Of a stretch of 64,000 bases of DNA, positions 55,964 through 64,000 are shown in pieces. Under the pieces are notes generated by a model that worked only from the letters and a program-made list of their open reading frames with translations, was not told the DNA's origin and searched no databases. This DNA is from [Eubacterium] yurii subsp. margaretiae ATCC 43715. GTDB lineage: Bacteria; Bacillota; Clostridia; Peptostreptococcales; Filifactoraceae. Within the stretch, counting starts at the first letter, position 1, and every line of letters starts with the position of its first letter. The stretch spans positions 712,480-776,479 of the forward strand of contig GL405246.1 in the NCBI GenBank assembly GCA_000146855.1. The letters run 5' to 3'. The translations under genes were made by a program, and so were the position numbers.

Positions 55964-56827
55964 CTATAATTTCTCATAGTTTTTGGCAAGATTGGCAAAC
56001 TCGTAGATAGAAAGAGTCTCGCCTCGTCTTTTACTGTCTATTCCACTAATTTCTAATAGTTTTTGAATTTTATCCTTATCTCCCAAGTCTTCATAGTTTG
56101 AAAGCGAATTTAATATCGTCTTTCTCCTTTTGGAAAAACTGCCTCTTACTATCTTAAAAAATAGGTCTTCGTTGCTTATATCGACATTTCTCTTTTCATT
56201 TACTACAAGTTTTAATACGAGAGAATCCACATTAGGCTCTGGTATAAAAGAACTCTTAGGCACCTTGCAGACTATAGCTGTATCACAGTAATATTGCACA
56301 GCAATACTCAGTGAACCGTAGTCCTTTGTAGAGGGAGAGGCATTCATCCTGTCAGCCACTTCCTTTTGCAACATCAGCACCATACAGTCCACATTAACCT
56401 TATCTTCCAAGACTTTCATTATTATGGGAGTGGTGATGTAGTAGGGCAGATTAGCAACAACCTTAATTTTTTGATTTATAGAAAGATTTTTCAACTCTTC
56501 GTTTATATCAGTCTTTAATATGTCCTTATTTATTATGGTAATATTGTCATAGTTTGAGAGAGTTTCATTTAAAATTGGGATTAGATTCCTGTCTATTTCA
56601 ACTGCAATGACTTTTTTTGCATTTTCACACAGTCTTTGTGTTAGAGTACCTATGCCCGTACCTATTTCTAAGACAACATCATCACTGCTTATGTCAGCAC
56701 TTTCAATTATTTTATCTAAGATATTTTCATTTATCAAAAAATTTTGTCCAAGTGATTTTGTCATCTTAAAACCGTATTTTTTTATGATTTCTCCAGTGAT
56801 TTTTGATGACGAAAGATTAAAATTCAT
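55964..56827 (-). CDS. rsmA: 16S rRNA dimethyladenosine transferase
   Basis: 287 residues. SAM-binding VLEIGTGIGTLTQRLCE near residue 48, catalytic NLPYYITTPIIM near 123, and C-terminal RRGETLSIYEFANLA. Dimethylates A1518 and A1519 (E. coli numbering) late in 30S assembly; loss in other bacteria gives kasugamycin resistance. TGAGGT precedes ATG. 135 nt upstream of xth on the same strand. Confidence 0.97.
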   Translation of the reverse strand: MNFNLSSSKITGEIIKKYGFKMTKSLGQNFLINENILDKIIESADISSDDVVLEIGTGIGTLTQRLCENAKKVIAVEIDRNLIPILNETLSNYDNITIINKDILKTDINEELKNLSINQKIKVVANLPYYITTPIIMKVLEDKVNVDCMVLMLQKEVADRMNASPSTKDYGSLSIAVQYYCDTAIVCKVPKSSFIPEPNVDSLVLKLVVNEKRNVDISNEDLFFKIVRGSFSKRRKTILNSLSNYEDLGDKDKIQKLLEISGIDSKRRGETLSIYEFANLAKNYEKL

Positions 56828-56946
56828 TTTTACCTCACAAATAATTTATTGATTTTTGAGATACTATAATGTATACTAAACGATATTGTAACAAATTTTT
56901 AAGTAATTTTCCATAGTTTTATGCAAAAAGATAGGAGGACAAGAAT

Positions 56947-57768
56947 ATGATAAGATTATTAGCGACAGACTTAGACGGCACTTTCATAGATAAGAATAAG
57001 AACATAAGCGACACGAATATAAATGCAATCAAAAAAGCTAAGGAAAACGGAGTAACTACGGCTATCTGTACAGGAAGAACTATGTCAGAGATAAGGTTGA
57101 TACCGCAATTTGAAAAGGTATCTCCACATATAGACTATATAATCTATGAAAATGGAGCATCTTGCAAGGATAACAGAAGTGATGAGATACTATTTTCGCA
57201 TAGTTTGGAAAATCATGAGATAGAATATATTTACAACTCACTTGACAAATTCGACAAGATGTTTGAAGTATATATAGATGGTAACGTGCATTGTAATGAA
57301 GAGATGATGTTAGGTGATAAATTTAAAAACTACATCTCTCCGGATTTTCATGAATTAGTTGAAGATACAAGAGTTAAGGTGAAAAATGTAGTAGAGTTTG
57401 CCAAGGACAAGTCAGTGCAAATGGTGCTTGTTTCATTTTTAAGTCATGAAAAATCTGCAAAGGCTTATGAAATACTTCAAAAGATGGATAACTATATCAC
57501 CTTTGCAGGAAAGCAAGGACTACAAGTCCATAATTTGAATGTAGATAAGGGTAAGGGTATATTAAATCTATCAAAAAAACTCAATATTGATAAGTCAGAA
57601 GTAATGGCAATAGGTGACAGTCACAACGACCTACCTATGAGAGAGGCTACGGACAAGCTGATAGCAATGGATAATGCAAAGAGCGAATTCAAGGAAATAG
57701 CAGATTATATCACTAAAAGCAATGATGAAGACGGAGTAGCTCACGCAATAGAAAAATTTTGTCTATAA
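56947..57768 (+). CDS. Cof-type HAD-family phosphatase
   Basis: 273 residues, HAD superfamily IIB. Motif I LLATDLDGTFIDKN, motif II ICTGRT near residue 40, motif III lysine around 207, motif IV AIGDSHNDLPMREA near 220; a C2-type cap lies between. Dephosphorylates sugar phosphates, flavin or similar; substrate unknown. ATAGGAGG precedes ATG. Followed after 11 nt by the unknown gene at 57780. Confidence 0.94.
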   Translation: MIRLLATDLDGTFIDKNKNISDTNINAIKKAKENGVTTAICTGRTMSEIRLIPQFEKVSPHIDYIIYENGASCKDNRSDEILFSHSLENHEIEYIYNSLDKFDKMFEVYIDGNVHCNEEMMLGDKFKNYISPDFHELVEDTRVKVKNVVEFAKDKSVQMVLVSFLSHEKSAKAYEILQKMDNYITFAGKQGLQVHNLNVDKGKGILNLSKKLNIDKSEVMAIGDSHNDLPMREATDKLIAMDNAKSEFKEIADYITKSNDEDGVAHAIEKFCL

Positions 57769-57779
57769 GAGGTGAACTG

Positions 57780-58358
57780 ATGAGGATTAATCCCGTTACA
57801 AGAAATACTATGAGTAAGATGATAGCTAATGTCAGACTCAACAGCGTGACAGACGTATCTACAGTAGGCAAGACTGAAAAGATAGAAACACAAAATAACG
57901 CTATGTCTACTACTTCCGGGGAGCTTATGAAAGAAAATTTCTACGATAAGTTGGAAAAAAAGGAAGATGATAGTGAAAATAGTGATAATAAGGAAAAATT
58001 CAGAGGCAGAAGTTCACAGAAAAGTCTCTATGAAAAGTCTAAGGAGGATGACGAAACACTTAATTTTGTAAAGAATATGCTTGAAAAGTTTAACATATCC
58101 TTGGAAACTGTAAAGAGCGTTGACTTGGCAAGAAATCAAAGTGAATTTTTTAAGATAAAAAAAGTAATAGATGATAACAGCAGGTTTTTGGCATCTATAG
58201 GAATATTTACAGATAAGGTCTCGCATTTTTACATCAAGGAAGATGTATTTGTGAGTGAAATTATGAAAAATCCTCAGAAAATACCTATGTTGTTGGAACC
58301 GTCAACAGGCGTTATAAGAAAGATATGCGACAGCTTTGGCAAATTTTTGGTGCATTGA
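57780..58358 (+). CDS. Unknown protein, 192 residues
   Basis: The ATG at 57780 has AAGAGGTG 6 nt upstream, inside the tail of the region after the phosphatase stop; an in-frame TTG at 57759 overlaps that gene. No signal peptide or membrane segment. Residues ~1-50 are Asn/Thr/Ser-rich (MRINPVTRNTMSKMIANVRL), ~60-95 highly charged and likely disordered, and ~95-192 a compact mixed helix/strand part (FVKNMLEKFNISLETVKSVD; EIMKNPQKIPMLLEPSTGVI). I recognise no family. Coupled to the phosphatase gene and followed by tmcAL. Confidence 0.7.
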   Translation: MRINPVTRNTMSKMIANVRLNSVTDVSTVGKTEKIETQNNAMSTTSGELMKENFYDKLEKKEDDSENSDNKEKFRGRSSQKSLYEKSKEDDETLNFVKNMLEKFNISLETVKSVDLARNQSEFFKIKKVIDDNSRFLASIGIFTDKVSHFYIKEDVFVSEIMKNPQKIPMLLEPSTGVIRKICDSFGKFLVH

Positions 58359-58395
58359 TATCAAAAAAACAAATCTATAAAAATGGTGGTGAGAG

Positions 58396-59550
58396 ATGCA
58401 AGTATCAGCGATTATTTGTGAATACAATCCATTTCACACAGGGCATAAGTACCAAATCGACAGTATTAGAAAAAATATTGAAGATGCAGCTATAATCTGT
58501 GTGATGAGCGGAGACTTTGTCCAACGTGGTGATGTCGCCATAATTGACAAACACACAAGGGCGAGGATAGCAGTGGAAAATGGAGCTGACTTGGTATTAC
58601 AACTCCCCACCTTTTTTTCTACTCAGGTGGCAGAAATATTTGCGAGGGGCAGTGTTTCTTTGATAAATTTGCTTGGATGCGTTAAATATCTTTGTTTTGG
58701 CAGTGAGAGTGGAGATATTGAAAAATTATATGAAAGAGCAAATAAGGATACTGATGAGGAAGTTTTAAGACAAAGGCTTAAGGGTGGAAATTCATTTGCT
58801 TCATCATACTTTGAAAGTGAAAGTATGATAAATATGTCAAACGACATATTGGCGACAGAATATATTAGAGCCTTAGAAAATTTTAAGTCAAAGATAAGAC
58901 CGTTTGCGATAAAAAGACAGGGAGCAAATTACAATGACAAAGGCTTAAATGAAAAATTTTCTTCTGCCACTGCAATAAGAGAAAGCTTGAAAAAAGGTGA
59001 TATTTCAAAGATAGAGTCATTTATACCTAGTGGAAGCCAGCCTTATTTTGATATTATCAAATTTGATGAAGATTTTTTTGAGCTTATAAAATATGCTATA
59101 CTATCAAAAAAATATAGACTGGGCGAGATTTTTGAAATAGGAGAAGGCTTGGAAAATAGGATATTATCAAAAATAGAAGAATCTAAAGATATGGAAGATT
59201 TAATAAAAAACATCAAGTCAAAGAGATATACCTATACAAGGATAAGGAGAATACTGTTTAACATCTTACTTGACATCAAAAAATCAGATATAAAAGAAAT
59301 AAAAAGAAGAAATTTTTATATTCCTTATGTTAGGGTGCTTTCATTTAACGATAGAGGAAGAGAAGTCCTAAAAGAGATTAAGAAAATAGCTAATATTAAG
59401 ATAATAAATAAGGTAGCAAATCATAGCATACAAGAGCCTTATGAAAAGATGTTATTTGAAAAAGACATCTTAGCTACAAGAATCTACAATATATCAAAGA
59501 AATCAAGCTATAGTGATGATTATAAGACTACACCTATATATGTGAAGTAA
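58396..59550 (+). CDS. tmcAL: tRNA(Met) cytidine acetate ligase
   Basis: 384 residues. HIGH-type nucleotidyltransferase motif IICEYNPFHTGHKYQI at residues 5-20, ICVMSGDFVQRGD near 38, RQGANYNDKGLNEKFSSATA near 175 and YTRIRRILFNILL near 280. Known: TmcAL (YlbM) uses ATP and acetate to make N4-acetylcytidine at the wobble position of elongator tRNA-Met. GGTGGTGAGAG precedes ATG. Confidence 0.94.
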   Translation: MQVSAIICEYNPFHTGHKYQIDSIRKNIEDAAIICVMSGDFVQRGDVAIIDKHTRARIAVENGADLVLQLPTFFSTQVAEIFARGSVSLINLLGCVKYLCFGSESGDIEKLYERANKDTDEEVLRQRLKGGNSFASSYFESESMINMSNDILATEYIRALENFKSKIRPFAIKRQGANYNDKGLNEKFSSATAIRESLKKGDISKIESFIPSGSQPYFDIIKFDEDFFELIKYAILSKKYRLGEIFEIGEGLENRILSKIEESKDMEDLIKNIKSKRYTYTRIRRILFNILLDIKKSDIKEIKRRNFYIPYVRVLSFNDRGREVLKEIKKIANIKIINKVANHSIQEPYEKMLFEKDILATRIYNISKKSSYSDDYKTTPIYVK

Positions 59551-60123
59551 TGAAAAATAGCCTCTAATCACTGCAATTATATAATGTTGAAATATGTTGA
59601 AAAAAATTAGGATAATTTGTTTTTATAGTAAGATTATATAGTTTAAAAAGTTATTTTTATAAATTTATATTTTATAAAATACAATAAATCCGAATATAGA
59701 TAATAAATATTAGAAAGCCTTATATTTTTCACATATATTAGGCTTTATTTTTTTTCTATATATTATGAGGGTATGTATGAATTTTATATTTGTCTGTATC
59801 ATAGGTTACATAAAAAATTTTTATCTTAATATATAATTTTATAATTAAATTTAAGTTAATAAGCGGATAATTATTAGCATAAATATAAATTAATTGATTA
59901 AAATTATGAAAAATTGGAATCAATACAAAATAGGTGTTGTTTTAAATTAAATTATAAAATCTGACTTAATAATGTATTGTATTTATTATAATATCAATAG
60001 GTAAATTAAGATTTGTGGAGTTAAGTGGTGTATGTAAGGACATTATGATATAATAAAATTGAAAATCAATTAGATAATTCCCGTTTGCAAAAATTGTCAA
60101 TTTATAAGCTTTAGAGGTATGAT
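59551..60123. other. Intergenic region tmcAL to nucleotidyltransferase-like gene
   Basis: 573 bp, very AT-rich. Contains the hairpin at 59714-59755; otherwise nothing supportable. A 19-codon frame at 59777-59836 lacks good support. Confidence 0.5.
59714..59755 (+). terminator. tmcAL terminator
   Basis: AAAGCCT (59714-59720) plus TATAT pairs with ATATATTAGGCTTT (to 59746), then a run of eight T. Confidence 0.75.
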
Positions 60124-60621
60124 ATGGTAGGGATAGATGAAAAAATCAAATTATTAAAGAAAATTGCTCGTAGATTTAATGAATTTAATGTTACATGGGC
60201 TTTAGGAGCATCTATGATGTTGTATTTAAAAGGGATAGCAACTAAGTTTCATGATATCGACTTGATGATTTCAAATGACGATGTTGAGCGTGTCCAAGTA
60301 ATCTTATCTGAAATGGGAGAAATTAAGCCACCAAATCCTAATCCCAAGTATAAGACAAAAACATTTATGGAGTTCATTATAGACACCATTGATGTCGATG
60401 TTATGGCTGGATTTTCGATTGTAAATGATGGTAAACTTTTTGATTGTTCTCTACAAAAAGAACAAATTGTTGAAAAAATCCTTCTTGAAACAGAACTTGT
60501 CCCTTTACAATCCCCATTGTTATGGTGTGAATATTATCGACTGATGGGAAGAAATGAAAAGGTTGATATGATTGAAAGAGCAGTATCAAAAGAGAAAAAT
60601 TCAGCTTCTAAAAGTCTTTAA
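60124..60621 (+). CDS. Nucleotidyltransferase-fold protein, orphan
   Basis: 165 residues. Polymerase-beta-type pattern: WALGASMMLYLKGI (GS motif) near residue 28, HDIDLMISNDD (DxD) near 43, and a third acidic strand DTIDVDVMAGF near 90. Such small proteins include aminoglycoside nucleotidyltransferases, MNT/AbiEii-like toxins and uncharacterised household forms. No HEPN or AbiEi partner is adjacent. The ribosome site is only AGAGGTATGAT, so the start is reasonable but not sure. Confidence 0.75.
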   Translation: MVGIDEKIKLLKKIARRFNEFNVTWALGASMMLYLKGIATKFHDIDLMISNDDVERVQVILSEMGEIKPPNPNPKYKTKTFMEFIIDTIDVDVMAGFSIVNDGKLFDCSLQKEQIVEKILLETELVPLQSPLLWCEYYRLMGRNEKVDMIERAVSKEKNSASKSL

Positions 60622-60813
60622 ATAAAACTAATTTTATAATTTACTATAAAAAATTTGCCTTAAACCTTAGTAAAATGAACATATATGCTATGGATTAAAA
60701 GAAATTCAACATTTTTTAAAGATAAACATTGTAAAAAAAATTGAGATGATTTAAAGTCGATAAAAATGCTATACTTTAAATTGAAAATTTTAAACAAAAT
60801 TTGTAGGGTATTT

Positions 60814-61731
60814 ATGAGTATTATCGATGAAGCAATAAAGAGCCTTGATTTGGAATATGAAATAGAATATTCGACAGTCAGTCTTATAGATGAAAATTTT
60901 ATCTGTTTACAGGAAGATTTTTTGAAATTTTTGGAAAAAAGAAAAAGAGATGGTAAAATTTCTCAATTGGAAAGTTCAGATATTGAAAAAAGAGCTTTTC
61001 CACAAAAAATATTGCAGGGTGCAAAGACCGTTATAACATTTTTATTTCCATATATGACCTCATTTCATAAAGATGGCAATCTCTCCTATTACTGTATGGG
61101 ATTGGACTATCATATAGGAGTGAAAAACTCCTTGAATAAAATAGCAGAATATATAGGGCAATATCATAAGGATGCAAAGTTTTATATTCAGTCAGACATA
61201 GGTGAATTAGATGAAAAATTTTTTGCTTATAACAGCGGACTTGGTATATTAGGGCTTAATTCTCTGATAATCAGCCCCTTATATGGAACTTATGTCAATA
61301 TAGGTGTAATAGTTACAGATTTGGAAATCAAGCCAAAGATAGCTGAGAAAAAAATATGCGATATGTGTATGAAATGTCAAAACTCATGTCCCGGAAAGGC
61401 AATAAATGGTGATTTTACCATAGAGTCTCAAAAATGTGCCTCATATATTACTCAAAAAAAAGGCGAGTTGTCAAAAGATGAGATAGAGATTTTGAAAAAG
61501 TCAGGTAAGATTTTTGGTTGTGATATATGTCAAAAAGTTTGTCATTTTAATAAGAATGTAAAAAAAATTTCCTCAACTTATGATATAATAAATTCCATAG
61601 AAAAAGATGATTTACAAATTTCAAACAAGGAATTTAAGTTAAAATATGGTGATAGAGCTTTTAGTTTTAGGGGTAAAAGTGTATTAAGCAGGAATATTGA
61701 CTTAATTAATATCGGAGAGGAAATTGAATAA
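60814..61731 (+). CDS. queG: Epoxyqueuosine reductase
   Basis: 305 residues from ATG at 60814 (TAGGG 6 nt upstream); an in-frame ATG at 60766 adds an unrelated 16 residues. Cobalamin-dependent last step of queuosine formation in tRNA. YYCMGLDYHIGVKNSLNKIA near residue 92, DIGELDEKFFAYNSGLGILG near 130, then two [4Fe-4S] clusters: CDMCMKCQNSCP near 185 and CDICQKVCHFN near 235. Shorter than E. coli QueG (379), lacking the C-terminal HEAT part, as in other Clostridia. The last codons overlap nth. Confidence 0.94.
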   Translation: MSIIDEAIKSLDLEYEIEYSTVSLIDENFICLQEDFLKFLEKRKRDGKISQLESSDIEKRAFPQKILQGAKTVITFLFPYMTSFHKDGNLSYYCMGLDYHIGVKNSLNKIAEYIGQYHKDAKFYIQSDIGELDEKFFAYNSGLGILGLNSLIISPLYGTYVNIGVIVTDLEIKPKIAEKKICDMCMKCQNSCPGKAINGDFTIESQKCASYITQKKGELSKDEIEILKKSGKIFGCDICQKVCHFNKNVKKISSTYDIINSIEKDDLQISNKEFKLKYGDRAFSFRGKSVLSRNIDLINIGEEIE

Positions 61732-62350
61732 GTACAAAAAGATAATAGACACACTTAAAACAATGTATCCGGATGCGAGGTGCGAGCTTAATCACAGTTC
61801 ACCTTATGAGTTACTGATAGCAACTATATTGTCAGCACAGTCCACGGATAAACGTGTAAATATTGTAACAAAAGAATTGTTCAAGGTTGCAGATACACCT
61901 GAAAATATGGTGGCTTTGGGTGAAGAAAAATTAAAAGACTATATAAGAAGTATAGGCTTTTACAATGCAAAGTCGAAAAATATAATACTTGCGTCAAAGG
62001 ATATAATAGAAAAATTTGACGGAGAAGTTCCAAGGGATATGAAAGACTTGACATCTTTGGCGGGAGTTGGTAGAAAGACGGCAAATGTCGTAATGAGTAA
62101 TTGTTTTGATGTCCCGGCGATTGCTGTAGATACCCATGTATTTAGACTTGCACATAGATTGGGCTTTTCAGATAAGAAAGATGTATTGCAGGTCGAGTAC
62201 GATTTACAAAAGAAAATAGCCAAGAAAGATTGGACTTATGCACATCATCTACTGATATTTCATGGAAGGTACAGGTGTAAAGCACAAAATCCTGCCTGTA
62301 TGGATTGTCAGCTAAATGATTATTGTAATTATTATAAGAAAAAGAGTTAA
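61724..62350 (+). CDS. nth: Endonuclease III
   Basis: 208 residues from a TTG start at 61724, with GGAGAGG just upstream, overlapping queG by 8 nt. Helix-hairpin-helix LTSLAGVGRKTANVVMSN near residue 110 with the catalytic Lys, AVDTHVFRLAHRLG near 135 with the catalytic Asp, and a C-terminal [4Fe-4S] loop (CKAQNPACMDCQLNDYC). DNA glycosylase/AP lyase for oxidised pyrimidines. Confidence 0.96.
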   Translation: MNKYKKIIDTLKTMYPDARCELNHSSPYELLIATILSAQSTDKRVNIVTKELFKVADTPENMVALGEEKLKDYIRSIGFYNAKSKNIILASKDIIEKFDGEVPRDMKDLTSLAGVGRKTANVVMSNCFDVPAIAVDTHVFRLAHRLGFSDKKDVLQVEYDLQKKIAKKDWTYAHHLLIFHGRYRCKAQNPACMDCQLNDYCNYYKKKS

Positions 62351-62369
62351 TAGAAATAAGAGGGAAACA

Positions 62370-63791
62370 ATGAAAAGTAGGGCTGTAAAAGTCGCCGTAA
62401 TTGGCGTATCAATATTATTAATTCTTATGATTGCCGGAATTGTTTATGTAAAGACACTTATGAACACTAATACTATTTATGACAACATATTTATCAATGG
62501 TGTCAATGTTTCAAAGATGACGGTTGAACAGGCTGAAACATTACTCAAAGATAAGTTCAAATATGGAGAATTAGTCTTAAAAAAGGAAGACTTGGAGCTT
62601 ACTCAAGACTTGTCACAAGTAGGTTTTTCTTATGATGTCAGCGGAAGTGTCAAAAAAGCGTATGGAATTGGTAGAAATGGAAGTTTCTTCGGGGATATAT
62701 TTCAAGTGATTGGACTAAAAACCGGCAAGAAAGAAAATATAGTCATAGAGACAAAGGAAGGCTACGATAAGCTTGATAAGTTTTATGAGCAAGTATCTAA
62801 AAAGGTCAACAGACCTGCGAAAAACGCCACTATAACTATAGATGGTCAAGGTATAGTCGTGACAGATAGTGAAACAGGCTTTGCACTTGACCTTGAAAAG
62901 TTAAAAAAAGATGTACAAACTGCAATAAAACAAACTGAAGATAAGTCACTAATTGAAGTGACAATACCTGTAACTTCAACACAACCTAAGATAAAGACGG
63001 AAGAACTTAAACAGATAAATGGCTTAATAGCTTCATATAGTTCAGAATATATTCAAAGTAATGTGGAACGTTCGTACAATGTAGCTTTGGCTGCTAGCAA
63101 GGTAAACAATCAGTTGATTATGCCCGGTGAAGAAGTAAGTTTTTTGAATACTCTTGGAAATGTAAGTCAGAAAAATGGATTTAAGATTTCCAAGATAATA
63201 GTAAATAACGAGTTTCAAGACGGAGTAGGTGGCGGTGTCTGTCAGGTCAGCTCTACTTTATACAATGCACTATTGATGAGTGGAATGGGTATAACTTCAA
63301 GGACAAACCATACATTCCCGATTGTATATATACCTACAGGAAGGGACGCCACTGTCGCAAATGACGGACCGGATTTGAAATATAAGAACAATTACGACTT
63401 TCCTATATTTATAAAAAACTATGCTTATAACGGACATATGGTGTCTGAAGTTTACGGAAATGTTGAAAAAGCTAAAAGATACGAGATATATTCAGAAATA
63501 ACTTCAAGCACTCCTCCAAATGTAATCTATACAAATGACAATACTATAGAAAAAGGTAAGGAAGTTGTTGAAGACAAGGGACATATAGGCTATACAGCAG
63601 TAACATATAGGATAATAAACGGACAAAAACTGGTAGTATCAAGAGATACTTACGCCATGACGCCTAAAAAAGTAAAAGTTGGTACAAAGGAAGTAACAGA
63701 TGACAAAAAGGATCAAGATCCAAATGCTGTCAAAACCAATCAACCTGTAAGTCCTTCTACAGAAACATCAGATTCTAATGTAGTATTTTAA
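62370..63791 (+). CDS. VanW-domain membrane-anchored protein (YoaR-like)
   Basis: 473 residues from ATG at 62370 (AGAGGG upstream; the 18-codon extension overlaps nth). N-terminal anchor VAVIGVSILLILMIAGIVYV. Two peptidoglycan-binding-4-like halves (NIFINGVNVSKMTVEQAETL near 45; a second around 160-210), then VanW domain with MPGEEVSFLNTLGNVSQKNG and GVGGGVCQVSSTLYNALL near 290, a G5-like end and a polar Pro/Ser tail. Found with cell-wall functions in Firmicutes; VanW itself has no proven activity. Confers nothing by itself as far as is known. Confidence 0.93.
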   Translation: MKSRAVKVAVIGVSILLILMIAGIVYVKTLMNTNTIYDNIFINGVNVSKMTVEQAETLLKDKFKYGELVLKKEDLELTQDLSQVGFSYDVSGSVKKAYGIGRNGSFFGDIFQVIGLKTGKKENIVIETKEGYDKLDKFYEQVSKKVNRPAKNATITIDGQGIVVTDSETGFALDLEKLKKDVQTAIKQTEDKSLIEVTIPVTSTQPKIKTEELKQINGLIASYSSEYIQSNVERSYNVALAASKVNNQLIMPGEEVSFLNTLGNVSQKNGFKISKIIVNNEFQDGVGGGVCQVSSTLYNALLMSGMGITSRTNHTFPIVYIPTGRDATVANDGPDLKYKNNYDFPIFIKNYAYNGHMVSEVYGNVEKAKRYEIYSEITSSTPPNVIYTNDNTIEKGKEVVEDKGHIGYTAVTYRIINGQKLVVSRDTYAMTPKKVKVGTKEVTDDKKDQDPNAVKTNQPVSPSTETSDSNVVF

Positions 63792-63855
63792 ATACAATAT
63801 CTAGGTGTCAATTAGATTGACAGTTGTTACTAAAATCCTAAATAAGTATAGTTGT

Positions 63856-63896
63856 AAAAATATAAGAAATATCATCCAGATATTTCTTATATTTTT
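63856..63896 (+). terminator. Terminator of the queG-nth-vanW-domain operon
   Basis: AAAAATATAAGAAATATC (63856-63873) pairs perfectly with GATATTTCTTATATTTTT (63879-63896): an 18-bp stem, 5-nt loop, with its own T tract. Confidence 0.9.
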
Positions 63897-63910
63897 AAGT
63901 TTTTTAAACA

Positions 63911-64000
63911 ATAATAGATTTTCATTTGATTTTATAAAAAATGATGCACTAAAAGCTTATTAATAAAAGATATGCTAAAGAGTATCAGAAGTTTAAAAAT
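63911..64000 (+). repeat. Dispersed intergenic repeat, family B, copy 3 (cut by window end)
   Basis: TTTTATAAAAAATGATGCAC, then AAGCTTATTAAT, then ATGCTAAAGAGTATCA match the reverse complement of 40641-40768 and, less closely, 781-908. Confidence 0.65.

Noticed and set aside
59777..59836. 19-codon hydrophobic frame after the tmcAL terminator
   Set aside because: Only a GAGGGT-like site at short spacing, no promoter and no conservation evidence.

Overview
The window is a low-GC, AT-rich chromosomal segment with AGA/ATA-heavy coding, AGGAGG-type ribosome binding sites, a CIRCE-controlled hrcA-grpE-dnaK-dnaJ operon and an SLH-anchored surface protein. This points to an anaerobic Firmicute of class Clostridia. 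A Peptostreptococcaceae-type, amino-acid-fermenting organism is my best guess (inference from gene content; no marker was searched). No rRNA, tRNA, CRISPR array, prophage or intact insertion sequence was recognised.

Layout. 1-9.6 kb: the 3' part of a flavodoxin/ferredoxin (EFR1-type) gene; a 1749-residue SLH surface protein; a 35-codon gene not previously delimited, with its own promoter and terminator; an AgrC/AgrA-like GHKL kinase and LytTR regulator; and a SemiSWEET. 9.8-18.5 kb: histidine catabolism (hutH, Na+/H+ antiporter-family carrier and hutD leftward; hutU and hutI rightward). 18.8-21.1 kb: panD-panC and a BASS-family transporter, probably a pantoate/ketopantoate carrier. 21.4-30.3 kb: an accessory stretch with a DUF3990/XRE toxin-antitoxin-like pair, a CDF metal exporter, a CPBP protease with a truncated tandem copy, a PadR regulator, a WYL regulator, GyrI-like and ClbS/DfsB-like genes, a frameshifted stand-alone HsdR_N gene and a GNAT enzyme. 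30.3-32.6 kb: rpsB (with a candidate RNA leader) and tsf. 32.7-40.2 kb: a MATE pump, sseB-rsmG, and an SppA-like protein lacking the usual serine followed by a repeat-rich RDD membrane protein. 41-46 kb: heat-shock operon. 46.3-50.2 kb: threonine ammonia-lyase, cytoplasmic alpha-amylase, zinc-motif-less ROK kinase. 50.4-56.8 kb (leftward): two degenerate HD-GYP paralogues, IscR-like regulator plus cysteine desulfurase, Asp/Glu racemase family protein, exonuclease III, rsmA. 56.9-63.8 kb (rightward): Cof phosphatase, an unknown protein, tmcAL, a nucleotidyltransferase-like protein, queG, nth and a VanW-domain protein.

How the parts fit together. The hut genes take histidine to formiminoglutamate; the last step is not encoded here. 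The pan cluster makes beta-alanine and pantothenate but lacks panB/panE, so the transporter may supply pantoate. The most system-like novelty is at 6.4-8.9 kb. A peptide-sensing-type two-component system sits beside a short gene whose promoter carries a 21-bp-period direct repeat of the kind LytTR regulators bind. That gene is followed by a terminator and then the giant surface protein. Second in interest are the degenerate SppA/repeat-rich RDD pair and the tandem degenerate HD-GYP proteins. Two families of dispersed intergenic repeats (A and B) recur across the window.
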